Assembly (NCBI GenBank): GCA_037039925.1
Contig: JAXRKP010000370.1
Location: 175,001 to 239,000 of the forward strand
Source of the DNA: Doris montereyensis
Lineage: Eukaryota; Mollusca; Gastropoda; Nudibranchia; Dorididae
Length of the DNA: 64,000 nucleotides
Direction: 5' to 3'
The notes below the pieces were generated by a model that was given only the letters and a program-made list of their open reading frames with translations, made no database searches and was not told the origin of the DNA. Below, one piece after another: positions 1 through 13,100 of this stretch. How positions within the stretch are numbered: the first letter of the stretch is position 1; each line of letters begins with the position of its first letter. Both the position numbers and the translations under genes were made by a program.

Positions 1-790
1 AAGTTAAAAGCTACAAGGAAAGAACCAAGACAGACAGCTACAAGGAAAGAGAACCAAGTTAAAGCTACAAGGAAAGAACCAAGTTAGAAGCTACAAGGAA
101 AGAAACCAAGTTAAAAGAAGATGAAAGAAGAGAGCTACAAGGAAAGAACCAAGTTAAAAGTTACATGAAAGAACCAAGTTGTTACAAGGAAAGAACCAAG
201 TTAAAAGCTAAGAGAAAAGTAAAAGGGGAGGAAAGAATGATTGAAAAATCAATAAGAACTACAAGGAAAGAAAAGTGAATATAACAAAAATGTTAAGAAA
301 TTCAAGGAAAACTCTTTTTTCTTTCTTTAAAGCTACAAGGAAAGTTCCATTCAAGGAAAGTATTAGTTTGGAAAGAACCGAAATTATCAAGGAAAGAACC
401 TTAAAAGCTAAGGAAAGAACCCTGTTCTCTGACAATTTCTATTAGAACCTTCAAGGAAAGAACCTTAATTTCTTTGGAAAGTGCATCTTTTACAAGGAAA
501 TCTTATACAAGGAAATTTTCCTATTCTCCGAGGTCTGCCTTTTGATCTACATACAAAGGGTTAAAAGCACATACAAAGAACAAGTTAAAAGCTATTCTAG
601 AATCATTCATTCTGTTACAAAGAACCAAAAACTATCTCAGTTGAATTAATTTTGTCTTACAAAGGAAAACTACTAAAGAAGATGTAGATATCTCAAAGGA
701 AAAAGTTCAAAAGCTATACAAAGAACCAAGTTAAAGCTACATACAAAGAACCTAAAAGTTTACATAAAGAATCTAGGTTCTCAAAGAAAT
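1..790. repeat. degenerate ~25-bp tandem repeat
   Basis: Many imperfect copies of a unit like ctacaaggaaagaaccaagt, decaying rightwards into tacaaagaacc variants. A few more copies recur at about 1740-1860. Purine-rich on this strand. No gene is seen here. Confidence 0.85.
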
Positions 791-959
791 CATTAAAAAC
801 CATGCACAATTTTCTTGTCTTAGATTTGAAGGGCAAATGACCTGTAAAAAGTCAAACAGTTGCCATATGACTGAGCTAAGATTTGTTGGTTTCTTTTATC
901 TACTTGTTTCTAACAATCCTGGTCTTTGAGGACCCCAAAGGATTCAACTATCGTGATGG

Positions 960-1260
960 CTCAAACTTAGGATATCACTACTATGAGGTCCAAGAAAGAT
1001 GTATGCAAAACGGGATACTAGAAATGAGACTGATTTGATTTGAGGAGTTTTGGATCAGATTGAAGAACATCCATAGCGTGATTCAGACTTGGGAAGAAGT
1101 GTAGAGAAATTCAAAACACGATAGATTAAAATTAGGATATTGAAAAAGAGGAAAAAAGAGAAACATGATATGAATTTAGGGAAGAGAGAGAATGACATTG
1201 AGAGATTAAATGAATTCTGAGAGAGAATGAGAAAATACATCAATGAAATTTCAATAAATT
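960..1260 (+). mobile_element. diverged LINE fragment
   Basis: The order ggatatcactacta, tgtatgc, ctagaaatgagac, ggatcagattgaagaa and gggaagaagtgta parallels the reverse-transcriptase part of the LINE at about 23175-23300. Reading frames are destroyed. The rest of 800-2380 shows purine-rich low-complexity DNA and no gene. Confidence 0.55.
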
Positions 1261-2389
1261 TTGCGAAAGCAGAAAGATTTTCCTAATATGATGTGGAAAG
1301 GGCCTGAGCCACGACCGGTATGACAACAAAATGGTGTTGGCCGTATAAAGGAAGAAAGAGGAGACAATTCAAGGCAGAGAGTTGAAGAGCAATACAGGGG
1401 AATTATTTATTGTTGTCATTTATCTAATTTACTCTTTGAGAATTGGTTTCGCCTTGTGTTTGTGAGAGAGAAAGAGAGTGTGTGTGTGGTGGAGTGTTAG
1501 TGGCTCCTTAGAAAGTGAGAGAAAGGAAACCCCAATATTCATTGATCAGGGAGAAAAAATGGGAGAAAGGGTGAGACTGGAGAGAAAGAGATCCAACAGA
1601 TCTTCTCGTAATTTTATTTCCACCTGTCCATTTGTATTCTTTTGTCTCTCTCTTTCTCGTGACTGAGAGAGATAGCTACAGTTAAAGTTGAATCAAGAAA
1701 AATATAAAGAGAATGTAGAAAAGTATTGAGTCATTTTGGTATAGAATAGCTACATGGAAAAGACCAAGTTAAAGAGACATGGGAAAGAACCAAGTTCAAC
1801 ATGCAAAGAACCAAGTTAAAAGTTACATGGAAAGAACCAGTTAAAAAAGAGGAAGAACAGAGAAAGACAGAGACATAATGTAATATAGAGAAAGAGCTGA
1901 TGCACAATTTTCATTTATTGCAAATACCTTGTAAAAATTGCAAAATTATGCTCGATTGTGAATTGCCATGGTTTCTTTATCTAAAAGTTCTTGACATAGA
2001 TTGGTCTTTGAGAGACTTGGGATTCAGTAAAAGGTGGCGTCTGTAGCAAGTAGTTGATAATGTGAACATCAGCAACTTAATCAAAAGCAACACGCAAGTT
2101 AGTTTTTTTTTAGTGATTTACACGTAAACTTAATATGTATTACTGTTGCAATACCATAAAAACAGGCGACGAAGATGAAAGAGTAATGAGTTTGAAACTT
2201 AGATAAATGACTTTACAATATTCAGTTTTAAGTTGATTTTCATCGACTTAAGTGTTGAGAGGTGACATCGGTGGTCAAAATGCACAATCCAATACGAAAC
2301 AAATGTAACGAAATTAATGTAATTTGAACCCATCCATTCAGTTCTGACATAGATGTAAGCGTTTAGGTCTCGTTGACAATTTAATTGAA

Positions 2390-3012
2390 TCCACTTGTCT
2401 GACACCATATAATAAATTTGAACCCACTTCTGACACCATATAATAATTTGAACCCACTTCTGACACCATGTAATAATTTGAACGACCATTTCTGACACCA
2501 TATAATAATTTGAACCAAGTTCTGACATTTATGCAACAATTGAACCCCATGTAATAATTTGAACCCACTTCTGACACCATATAATAATGAACCCACTTCA
2601 CCGAAGCACCATATAATAATTTGAACCCACTTCTGACACCATAATAATTTGAACCCACTTCTGACACCATATAATAATTTGAACCCACTTTTGGCACCAT
2701 GTAATAATTTGAACCCACTTCTGACACCATATAATAATTTGAACCCACTTCTGACACCATGTAATAATTTGAACCCACTTCTGACACCATATAATAATTT
2801 GAACCACTTCTGACACCATGTAATAATTTGAGCCACTTCTGACACCATGTAATAATTTGAACCCACTTCTGACACCATGTAATAATTTGAACCCACTTCT
2901 GACACCATGTAATAATTTGAACACTTCTGACACCATGTAATAATTTGAACCCACTTCTGACACCATGTAATAATTTGAACCCACTTCTGACACCATGTAA
3001 TAATTTGAACAA
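2390..3012. repeat. 30-bp minisatellite
   Basis: About 20 copies of a 30-bp unit containing cttctgacaccatgtaataa. Thirty is a multiple of three, which explains the long repetitive reading frames on the minus strand here; they are not genes. Two subtypes (catgtaat and catataat) are not mixed at random: catgtaat dominates the right end. Confidence 0.95.
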
Positions 3013-3182
3013 TACATACTTGAATAGATGAGACAAAGAGTTTACAAGTTCAGTTCCAAGATGACATGTGTTTATTTGTGGGGAAAGAAGGAAGTATTTT
3101 TATACATAGTAGTCACAGACATTCCATACACTTAAATGGTAGATATGATATTACTACAATTTATACATTACACAGTGAGTGA

Positions 3183-3488
3183 GGGAAACTCAGTAGTCCA
3201 ATGTGGCTGTTGGCCTCTCAACTAAAGGTAGTGGGTCGATCCCCGCCGATGCTTGAAAAAAAGTTCTCAGTTGTTTTCGAGTAAAATCTAACCCCTGGTC
3301 CAGGCAGGTGGATCGACACCTAGTCCCATCGGAGACGGACGATAAAGGGGTCCCGTGTGCAGATCACAACACTATATGCACGTTAAAGATCCTTTAACTG
3401 TTTACAGGGGCAGTCGGGCAAAATTTGAAATCCTACCAAAAACCCGAGATCACTTTAGTTGTGGATGTGGGTAAATCAAATAAAAAAA
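3183..3488 (+). mobile_element. tRNA-derived SINE, family 1
   Basis: The head aactcagtagtcca and the B-box-like gggtcgatccc resemble a tRNA promoter. The body contains tagtcccatcggagacgga, and the tail is ggatgtgggtaaatcaaata. Same family at 7866-8117, 8118-8402, 8611-8851, 9508-9838, 12915-13250, 58793-59055 and 59536-59836. A 58-bp minisatellite starts about ten bases after the tail. Confidence 0.85.
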
Positions 3489-3497
3489 TTAAAATTT

Positions 3498-4298
3498 AAC
3501 ACAGAGAGTGACCTAGCGTTCATCACAGAGACATGACCAAGGAACTATGGAGAAAAACACAGAGGGTGACCTAGCGTTCATCACTGAGACATGTCCAAGG
3601 AACTATGGAGATAAACACAGAGAGTGACCTAGCGTTCATCACTGGAGACCAAAGGAACTATGGAGATGAACACAGAGGGTGACCTAGCGTTATCACTGAG
3701 ACATGCCCATGAACTATGGAGATAAACACAGAGAGTGACCTAGCGTTCATCACTGAGACAGGCCCAAGGAACTATGGAGATAAACACAGAGGGTGACCTG
3801 GCGTTCATCACTGAGACAGGCCCAAGGAACTATGGAGATAAACACAGAGAGTGACCTAGCGTTCATCACTGAGACAGGCCCAAGGAACTGGCGATAAGCA
3901 CAGAGGGTGACCTAGCGTTCATCACTGAGATATACCCAAGGAACTATGGAGATAAACACAGAGGGTGACCTAGCGTTCATCACTGAGACATGGCCAAGGA
4001 ACTATGGAGATAAACACAGAGAGTGACATAGCGTTCATCACTGAGACATGACCAAGGAACTGGAGATAAACACAGAGGTGACCTTCGCGTTCATCACTCA
4101 GACATGCCCAAGGAACTATGGAGATAAACACAGAGGGTGACCTAGCGTTCATCACTGAGACATGCCCAAGGAACTATGGAGATAAACACAGAGGGTGACC
4201 TAGCGTTCATCACTGAGACATGCCCAAGGAACTATGGAGATAAACACAGAGGGTGACCTAGCGTTCATCACTGAGATATACCCAAGGAACTATGGAGA
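3498..4298. repeat. 58-bp minisatellite
   Basis: About 14 copies of a unit beginning cacagagggtgacctagcgt and including catgcccaaggaactatgg. Variants include cagagagtg and gatatacc. There is no coding content. Confidence 0.95.
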
Positions 4299-4699
4299 GG
4301 AAAAGCATATCATAACGACCAACACCAGACGACATGAAAAAGTTTTCAACCCCCGATTATCGTAAAATAAGCAATGGGATTGCACTTGTTTACAAACAAA
4401 CAATAACATTAACAAACAGCTTATCGGAAATCGTTCATGTCGTTTTAAAGCCTCGGAAGTTCATTGAAATACCCCACACCAGTCAGTTTTAATAAGATAA
4501 TGCTTTCACACTGTATCGTATCACTCTTATGACAATACATACCTCTTTTAATGAAATTTTAAAACCTCATAAATATGTCATTAATCTGTTTCACATTGAA
4601 GTGTCATTTCTACTGTGTTTTTTCCATGTTCAAATGTATTTTTTTGTCTAAAGTATGTAAAGCGCCATGAGATTAATTAAAGGTGAATGGCGCTATAGA

Positions 4700-4700
<1 letters not shown>
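4299..4700. other. unique A/T-rich spacer
   Basis: Non-repetitive AT-rich sequence between a minisatellite and a microsatellite; no open frame, RNA gene or element is recognised. Confidence 0.5.
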
Positions 4701-5578
<878 letters not shown>

Positions 5579-6290
5579 TGTGTATATAGACCGCCTGCAA
5601 TCAGAGAAATAAAACATCTGTAACTTGATTTTCTAATCAGCTAGTCCTCAATGCACTCAGAACAGGAACATTAATCATCCTCAACTATTTTAATTTTCAT
5701 TTTGATATTTTTTAGTTTAATTCTAGAAGCATCACGTAACGAAACCAGCGCAACATCACATAGACTTAATTATCTTCCCGGATATGTTCATTTTGAGGCA
5801 AAACCGTCATATAATAATATTAAGTCGTCGTATGAAAGTAAATTGACACTGTAATAAACAGGAATAACAAATTCTTACTATGAAAGATTTGCTATTTTTC
5901 ACATTGTTTCTCCCATCTCCTCCACTCCACCCCCCTTCCCCCCCCCCCCCCCCTTGGTTCATTTCCAACAGACAAAAAGAACAGACGACAGTCTAAACAA
6001 AAAAGCAAAAGGGAATGCACTGGGCGTCCATTGAACGTGACCATCTGGCATGGCTGTTCTCCCTGCTTCTGACGTCACATGGTTGCAGAAAGTGACCAGA
6101 TTGGCATGGATGGGTAGGTCTAGGATTTAAATCAAACCCACCACATTCCTCAATTTTTGGCATAAGATAATATGCCCCTTGCCTCAATGTTTGTCTTTAT
6201 CTTATGTAAGACAGCATGTATTCTGTTGTCCTCTACTAACGGCCCTTTTAATAAATGTGAACAGGTAGCACCAGGTCTCTAGTGCCGTCC
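5579..6290. other. unique sequence, no gene seen
   Basis: Mixed sequence with a poly-C run near 5930-5953. No splice-bounded frame was recognised. It lies upstream of the first visible carboxypeptidase exon, so an undetected signal-peptide exon or promoter could be here. Confidence 0.4.
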
Positions 6291-6296
6291 TTGGTG

Positions 6297-6940
6297 CTAC
6301 TACCGGTAGTGGTGGTGACTGTGGTAGTAGTGGTGATGATAGTCGTAGTTAAAGTGGTGGTGACTGTGGTAGTAGTGGTGATGACTGTGGTGGTAGTGGT
6401 GGTGACTGTGGTAGTACGGTAGTAGTGGTGGTGATTGTGGTAGCAGTGGTAATGATTGTCGTAGTTAAAGTGATGATGACTGTCGTTGTTAAAGTGGTGG
6501 TGACTGTGGTAATAGTGGTGGTGATTGTGGTAGTAGGGGTGGTGATTGTGGTAGTTAGTTAGTGGTGATGACTGTGGTAGTTGAAGTGATGATGATTGTG
6601 GTAGTAGTGGTGGCGATTGTGGTAGTAGTGGTGGTGATTGAAGTTAGTTAGTGGTGATGACTGTGGTAGTGAGGATGAATGGGGTAGTAGTGGTGGTGAT
6701 TGTGGTAGCAGTGGTAATGATTGTCGTAGTTAAAGTGATGATGACTGTCGTAGTTAAAGTGGTGATGACTGTCGTAGTAGTGGTGGCGATTATGGTAGTA
6801 GTGGTGGCGATGATGGTAGTAGTAGTGGTGGTGATTGTAGTAGTTAGTTAGTGGTGATGACTGTGGTAGTTGAAGTGATGATGACTGTGGTAGTAGTTGT
6901 GGTGACTGTGATAGAAATGGTGGTGATTGTGGCAGTGGAG
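6297..6940. repeat. degenerate GTG/GAT-rich tandem repeat
   Basis: Irregular repeats of gtggtggtgattgtggtagt and related words, with strong G+T bias on this strand. Poly-Val frames here are not genes. Confidence 0.9.
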
Positions 6941-7055
6941 TAACAATGCGCAGTGCACAGAATGGTTATTTCAAGTTCATGTTACATTTCCTTTAAAGAA
7001 AAAGAAAAAAACGTCTTTAAATTTGACCTTATCCCTTTTTTTTAAATAACCCCAG

Positions 7056-7130
7056 GTACAAAGTTTTGAAAGTGTAAAGGGAAACAAGCAAGATGTCAAG
7101 AACATTCGACATGTTAAGAATATCTACAAT
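7056..7130 (+). CDS. carboxypeptidase exon 1 in window (propeptide start)
   Basis: It is bounded by a pyrimidine-rich stretch ending ccccag and by the donor gtaagt. One frame is open throughout and ends GNKQDVKNIRHVKNIYN. A second frame opens with YKVLKV, which is what propeptides of this family usually show here, and then meets a stop. A single missing base after YKVLKV would join the two. Propeptides of this family pack over the active site until cleaved. The signal-peptide exon should lie upstream but was not found. Confidence 0.6.
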
Positions 7131-10100
7131 GTAAGTATCGCGTATTCTTTCATATTAAAGACTTAGTATAATGATATACAATATGTAATAATGAAAGTAT
7201 TGTTTTGCTATGACATAATTGATATCAATACGACAGACTCCCCTCTCCTTTTTCTTCTTTTTTTATTTGGGGGAGGGGAGTTGGTTGGGTTTCCTTTTTC
7301 TATCAGGAGGGGGAGGGGAAGGGGGTGACAATTATTGTAAAAGTTCGATAACGTTTAAAAAACCGGGTTTATTTTTTGTACTCCTCTGTGCCGTGGATAG
7401 TTCATTGTGTAACAACGGTAGTGGACTACTTTTCTAAACACAAAACCAAGGTTCGCCATTGGCTGATCCTCCAGCTTTCTGGCGAATAATTTTCAAAGAC
7501 ATGGATATTATAAACTGAATATAGACTTTAGATTTAGATCTCAAAATTGTATTATTCTGATTTGCATAAAATTATAGATCTACATGTATTATATCTATTA
7601 TCTAAGTTTAGTTTATATTTTAACCACGCTTAAATATTATTAGATCTGACCGAACGATGTCTGTTTGTTTAAAAATACGCATAGTTTGCGAAATCTCTTT
7701 AATCGGGAGTACACTCGGCAGTGTTGCGGTTTTGTAATCACAGAGACACTGGTTCAAACCCTGGCTAGCTGTTGTTGTTGTTCGGGTTGGGGGTTTTTTC
7801 TCGCAACTTTGTACTCTTTTGTTGACAGGTACTTCACTCCCTGTTCTCTCACTAAGGATTTTTAATTATGCCCAAAATGCCCTGTAAACAGCCTAGGGAT
7901 GTTTAACGTGCACAGAGTGCTGTAATCTTCACGCTGGACCTCCTTTTTATTGTCTGTCTCCGATGGGACTAGGTGTTGATTCACCTACCTGGACCAGGAG
8001 GGGGGGGGTAGGTTTTGCTCTCAAAAAAACTCTTTTTCAACCCTCGGCGGGGGGCTCGAACCCACTACTTCTTGGTTGAGAGGCCGACACCTTGCCTCTG
8101 AACTACCGAGTTCCCCTCACTGGTTCAAACCATCGCCCAGAGTACCCTGTAAACAGCCAAGGGGTCATTAACGTGCACAGAGTATTGTGATCTACATACG
8201 GGACCTCTTTTTTAGCGTCCATCTCCGATGGGACTAGTTGTCGATCCACCTTCCTTACCTGGACCAGTTGGGGGGGGGGGGAGGGTGTAGGATTCACTCC
8301 AAAAAGTTCAAGAGGAGTTTTCAAAATGCCGTCCCAGGGCTTGAACCCACGACTGCTTGATTGAGAGCCCGATATCCTGCCTCTGGACTACCGAGTCGCC
8401 AGTTATAGGCGAAAGAAATCATATCGAAATGTTTGCATGAACGATCTAACCAAAAAATGTCTTTGCTGTTGTTCAATCCCCAGTGAGTTAAGAAATACTT
8501 TGAATGAAGTGGTCTCCTTGGGGGGGGGGGTAATTAATCATATTTGCTCACTTGGACAACATATGTGACTCCTGTTGTATCTGGTGATCGTCTATGTTCT
8601 CTCTCTAAAGTGAGGACTCGGTAGTACAGAGACAAGGTATGGGCTTGTCAACCAACAGGTCGGGGGTTCCAACCCCCGGCGGTTGAAAAGTTTTCTCGAG
8701 GTTTGTTTTCGAGTAAAATCTAGCCCTCTCCCCCCCCCCTCCCCCTCTCTCTCTCTCTCGGATCCAGGTAAGTGGAACGACATCTAGTCCCATTGGAGAC
8801 GGATGATAAAAAGGCTGTTTACAAGGCAGTCTGGGCAAAATTTATGCATTATTTCTATAATTTATATATTTATGATCCATGTATGAAATACATCATATTA
8901 TAACTACTACCATAGAAGTACAGAAAAAGATTCCCATGAAAAGAAAGATTGACGGAAAGGAATAGTGAAAGGGGAAAAAGAGCTAAGAATGGAGAGTGAA
9001 AGGGGAAAAGAGCTGTGAATGGAGAATGACAGTAAAAAAAAGTGCTGGAAAGGAATAGTGAAAGGGGAAAAGAGCTGAGAATAAAGAGTGATAGTAAGAA
9101 AAGTGACAGAAAGAAATAATGAAAGGGGAAAAGAGCTGAGAATAAAGAGAGAAAGTAAAAAAAAGGGACGGAAACAAATAGTGAAAGGGGAAAAAAAGCT
9201 GAGAATAAAGAAAGATAGTAAAAAAAATTACTGAAAGAAATAGCGAAAGGGAGAAAAGAGCTGAGAATGAAGAGAGACAGTAAGAAAAGTGACGGAAAGG
9301 AATAGTGCAAGAGAGAAAGAGCTGAGAATAAAGAATGACAGATAAAAAAAAGTAACGGAAAGGAATAGTGAAAGGGTGGAAGGGAAGAGCTGAGAATGAA
9401 GAGTGACAGCAAGATCAAAAAAGGACATAGATATAACACAAGCCAAAGGAGTATGTGAATAGAAAAAAGAAGTTAGGTGACATTGAACAATGGTTTTAAA
9501 AGGGGAGCTTTTTATATTTGATTTTACTCACATCCACAGCTAGCTAAGGTGTTCTCGGGTGTTTTGGTATGACTTTGTATTATGCCAGGACTTCTATAAA
9601 CAGCCACGAGATCTTTAACGTGCACAGCGTGTTGTGATCTGTACACGTGACCTCATTTGAATCGTCCTTCTTCGATGGGACTAGAAGACGATCCACCTAC
9701 CAGGAACGAGGGGGGAGCGGTAGATTTTACTCCATAAAACTTGAGAATACTTTTCAACCATTGGCGGGGCTTGAAACCCCGACCATTGGGGTTGACAGGC
9801 CGACACCTTACCTATGGACTACTGAATCCCCGGTCGAAGGAGGAAGTATATGAAGAGTGATAAGAAAAGTGACGGAAAGAAAAAAATAGTGTAAGGGAGA
9901 CAGAGCTGAGAATGAAGAGTGATATTAAGAAAAGTGACGGAAAGAAAAAAATAGTGTAAGGGAGACAGAGCTGAGAATGAAGAGTGATATTAAGAAAAGT
10001 GACGGAAAGAAAAAAATAGTGTAAGGGAGACAGAGCTGAGAATGAAGAGTGATATTAAGAAAAGTGACGGAAAGAAAAAAATAGTGTAAGGAGACAGAGC

Positions 10101-13100
10101 TGAGAATGAAGAGTGACAGTAAGAAAAGTGACGTAAAGAAAAAATAGCGAAAGGGAGAAAGAACTGAGAAAAGAAAAGTGACAGTAAAAAAAAAGTCACA
10201 CACATAACCCTAACCTCTACTTTGTGATTCATGTCTCTGCAGTTGGATCCATGGAGGAAGCAAGAACGGTAAACTCTACAGGCGATTACCTGGTGTCACC
10301 TGACCACTTTCATGACGTCGTAAACACTCTTCATACGTGGAATCTTAAGCACGAGGAGCTTATAGCGGACGTATCAGGGGTACGCATTTAGAATTACCCC
10401 CGTGATGTCATAGACACATGTTATACGTAGAAACGTCAGCACGAAGCGGTTATAGTAGACGTATCAGGGTACGCATTTAGAATTACCCCCGTGATGTCAT
10501 AGACACATGTTATACGTAGAAACGTCAGCACGAAGCGGTTATAGTAGACGTATCAGGGTATGCATAGTAAATTCTCTTCGTGACGTCAAAGACACACGTC
10601 ATACGTAAAACCTTAGCACGAAGCGCTTAATAGAGGCATCATGATAGGTATTTAAAATTACCCCCGTGACGTCATAGACATATGTCATACATAGAAATTT
10701 CAGCACGAAGTGCCTATAGTACATTTATAATGGTAGGTATTTAAAATTACCTTCATGACATTATCAACATATTTTATACATGAAATCTTAGGCACGAAGG
10801 ATTTATAGTGGACATGACATGTATTATGTATTTAATCTTACCTTGGTGTCATTATAATCACGTTTCATAGGTGCGATCTAAAGAGTTTCTTCTGCTCCCT
10901 TATCCCGAGGTAGGCTTTCTTTGTTTATTTTTTTATTTTTCATCTTAAAAATGTATATTAATGTGTATGTATTTGCAGGTTTCTAAACAACCAAACGTTA
11001 CAGAGAAGTCGGAGACGCAAAAGACAAGCAGTCATTACACACGATTATTTTAGGTATCGATATCTTCATCTTGAAGAGGTAAGCTTACGGTCCACGGAGT
11101 TTTGTATTTTATGAATGAAAAGGACGAATGAAAGTTTTGCAAAGTACATCGATTCATTCAATTATTATTCAGCCATGCATTCATTGATTATGTATACATG
11201 CAGGCATGTGTACATATTTAGACACAACACACGCGCGCGCACATGTGTATACAATATCCATATAATTAAATTGCTGCCTACCTACCTACCTATCTACCTA
11301 CCTACATATCTACAGACATACATACATACATACATAGATACACACATACATACCTACATACGTATTTACGTACACACATACACACACAGATATATACATA
11401 CGTATGTACGTACACACATATACATACATACCTACATACGTACGTACGTACACACATACATACCTACATACATACGTACGTACACACATACATACCTACA
11501 TACGTAGTACGCACACACATACATACCTACATACGTACGTACGTACACACATACATACCTACATACGTACGTACGTACACACATACATACCTACATACGT
11601 GTACGTTCGTACACACATACATACCTACATACGTATGTACGTACACAGATACATACCTACATACATAAGTCACGCACACACATACATACACACATACATA
11701 CACACCTACATTTGTACGTACGTACACACATACATACACATACGTACGTACGTACACACATACACACACACACACACATACCTACATACACACATACGTA
11801 CATACATACATGGAGATACAATGTGTTTATTCTTTTAGGGGTGAATGGTTGTAAAATATAATGCACAGTTAAGATCTAGAAAGAGCGAATAGTCAGTGAA
11901 ATGTAATTGCTAGTCATGACAAATATGAAGGAAATGACGTATTGAATAATAATAGCCCCATTGGGTAAAGACGAGACAAATACAAGTAAATAACATTAAA
12001 TAATATCAAAGTTTAAAAACCCTAGGAACAAAGACGAGACAAATGAAATAACATTAAATAATATCAAAGTTTAAAGACACATAGGAACAAAGAAGAGACA
12101 AATACAATGACATTAAATAATTGACAAATACAAGTAAATAACAAAATAATATCAAAGTTTAAAAGATAGGAAAAGACGAGACAAATACAAGTAAATAACA
12201 TTAAATAATATCAAAGTTTAAAACACATAGGAACAAAGACGAGACAAATACAAGGAAATAACAAAGTAGAGACAAATTAAATAATATCAAAGTTTAAAGA
12301 CACATAGGAACAAAGACGAGACAAATACAAGTAAATAACATTAAATAATATCAAAGTTTAAAGACCCATAGGAACAAAGACGAGACAAATACAAGTAAAT
12401 AACATTAAATAATATCAAAGTTTAAAGACCCATAGGAACAAAGACGAGACAAATACAAGTAAATAACATTAAATAATATCAAAGTTTAAAGACCCATAGG
12501 AACAAAGACGAGACAAATACAAGGAAATAACATTAAATAATATCAAAGTTTAAAAACCCATAGGAACAAAGACGAGACAAATACAAGTAAATAACATTAA
12601 ATAATATCAAAGTTTAAAGACACATAGTAAATAACATTAAAAAGACAAAGAGACAAATACAAGACAAATAAATAACATTAAATAATATCAAAGTTTAAAG
12701 ACCCATAGGAATAAAGACGAGACAAATACAAGTAAATAACATTAAATAATATCAAAGTTTAAAGACACATAGGAACAAAGACGAGACAAATACAAGTAAA
12801 TAACATTAAATAATATCAAAGTTTAAAGACCCATAGGAACAAAGACGAGACAAATACAAGGAAATAACATTAAATAATATCAAAGTTTAAAGACACATAG
12901 GAACAAAGACGTTGTGATGACTCGGTAGTCCAGAAGCAAGGTGTCGGCCTATCAACCAAAAGATAGTGGGTTCGAGTCCCGTCGACTGTTGAAAAAATGT
13001 TCTTTTTGTTCGCACAATCTACCCCCCCCCCCCACCTCCTTTCCCCTGATCCAGATAGGTGGATCGATACCTAGTCCCATCAGAGACGGACGATAAAAAG

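Noticed and set aside
2199..3036. Long overlapping minus-strand frames with NYYMVSEVGS-type repeats
   Set aside because: They are products of a 30-bp minisatellite whose period is a multiple of three; all frames are open and none has independent coding evidence.
11115..11866. His/Thr- and Val/Cys-rich frames
   Set aside because: Tetranucleotide repeat translated in several frames.
12915..12990. Functional tRNA gene at the SINE head
   Set aside because: A- and B-box-like words are present, but no complete cloverleaf could be drawn and the unit is dispersed with a body and tail; the same holds for the tRNA-Met-like heads at 47,740 and 48,803.
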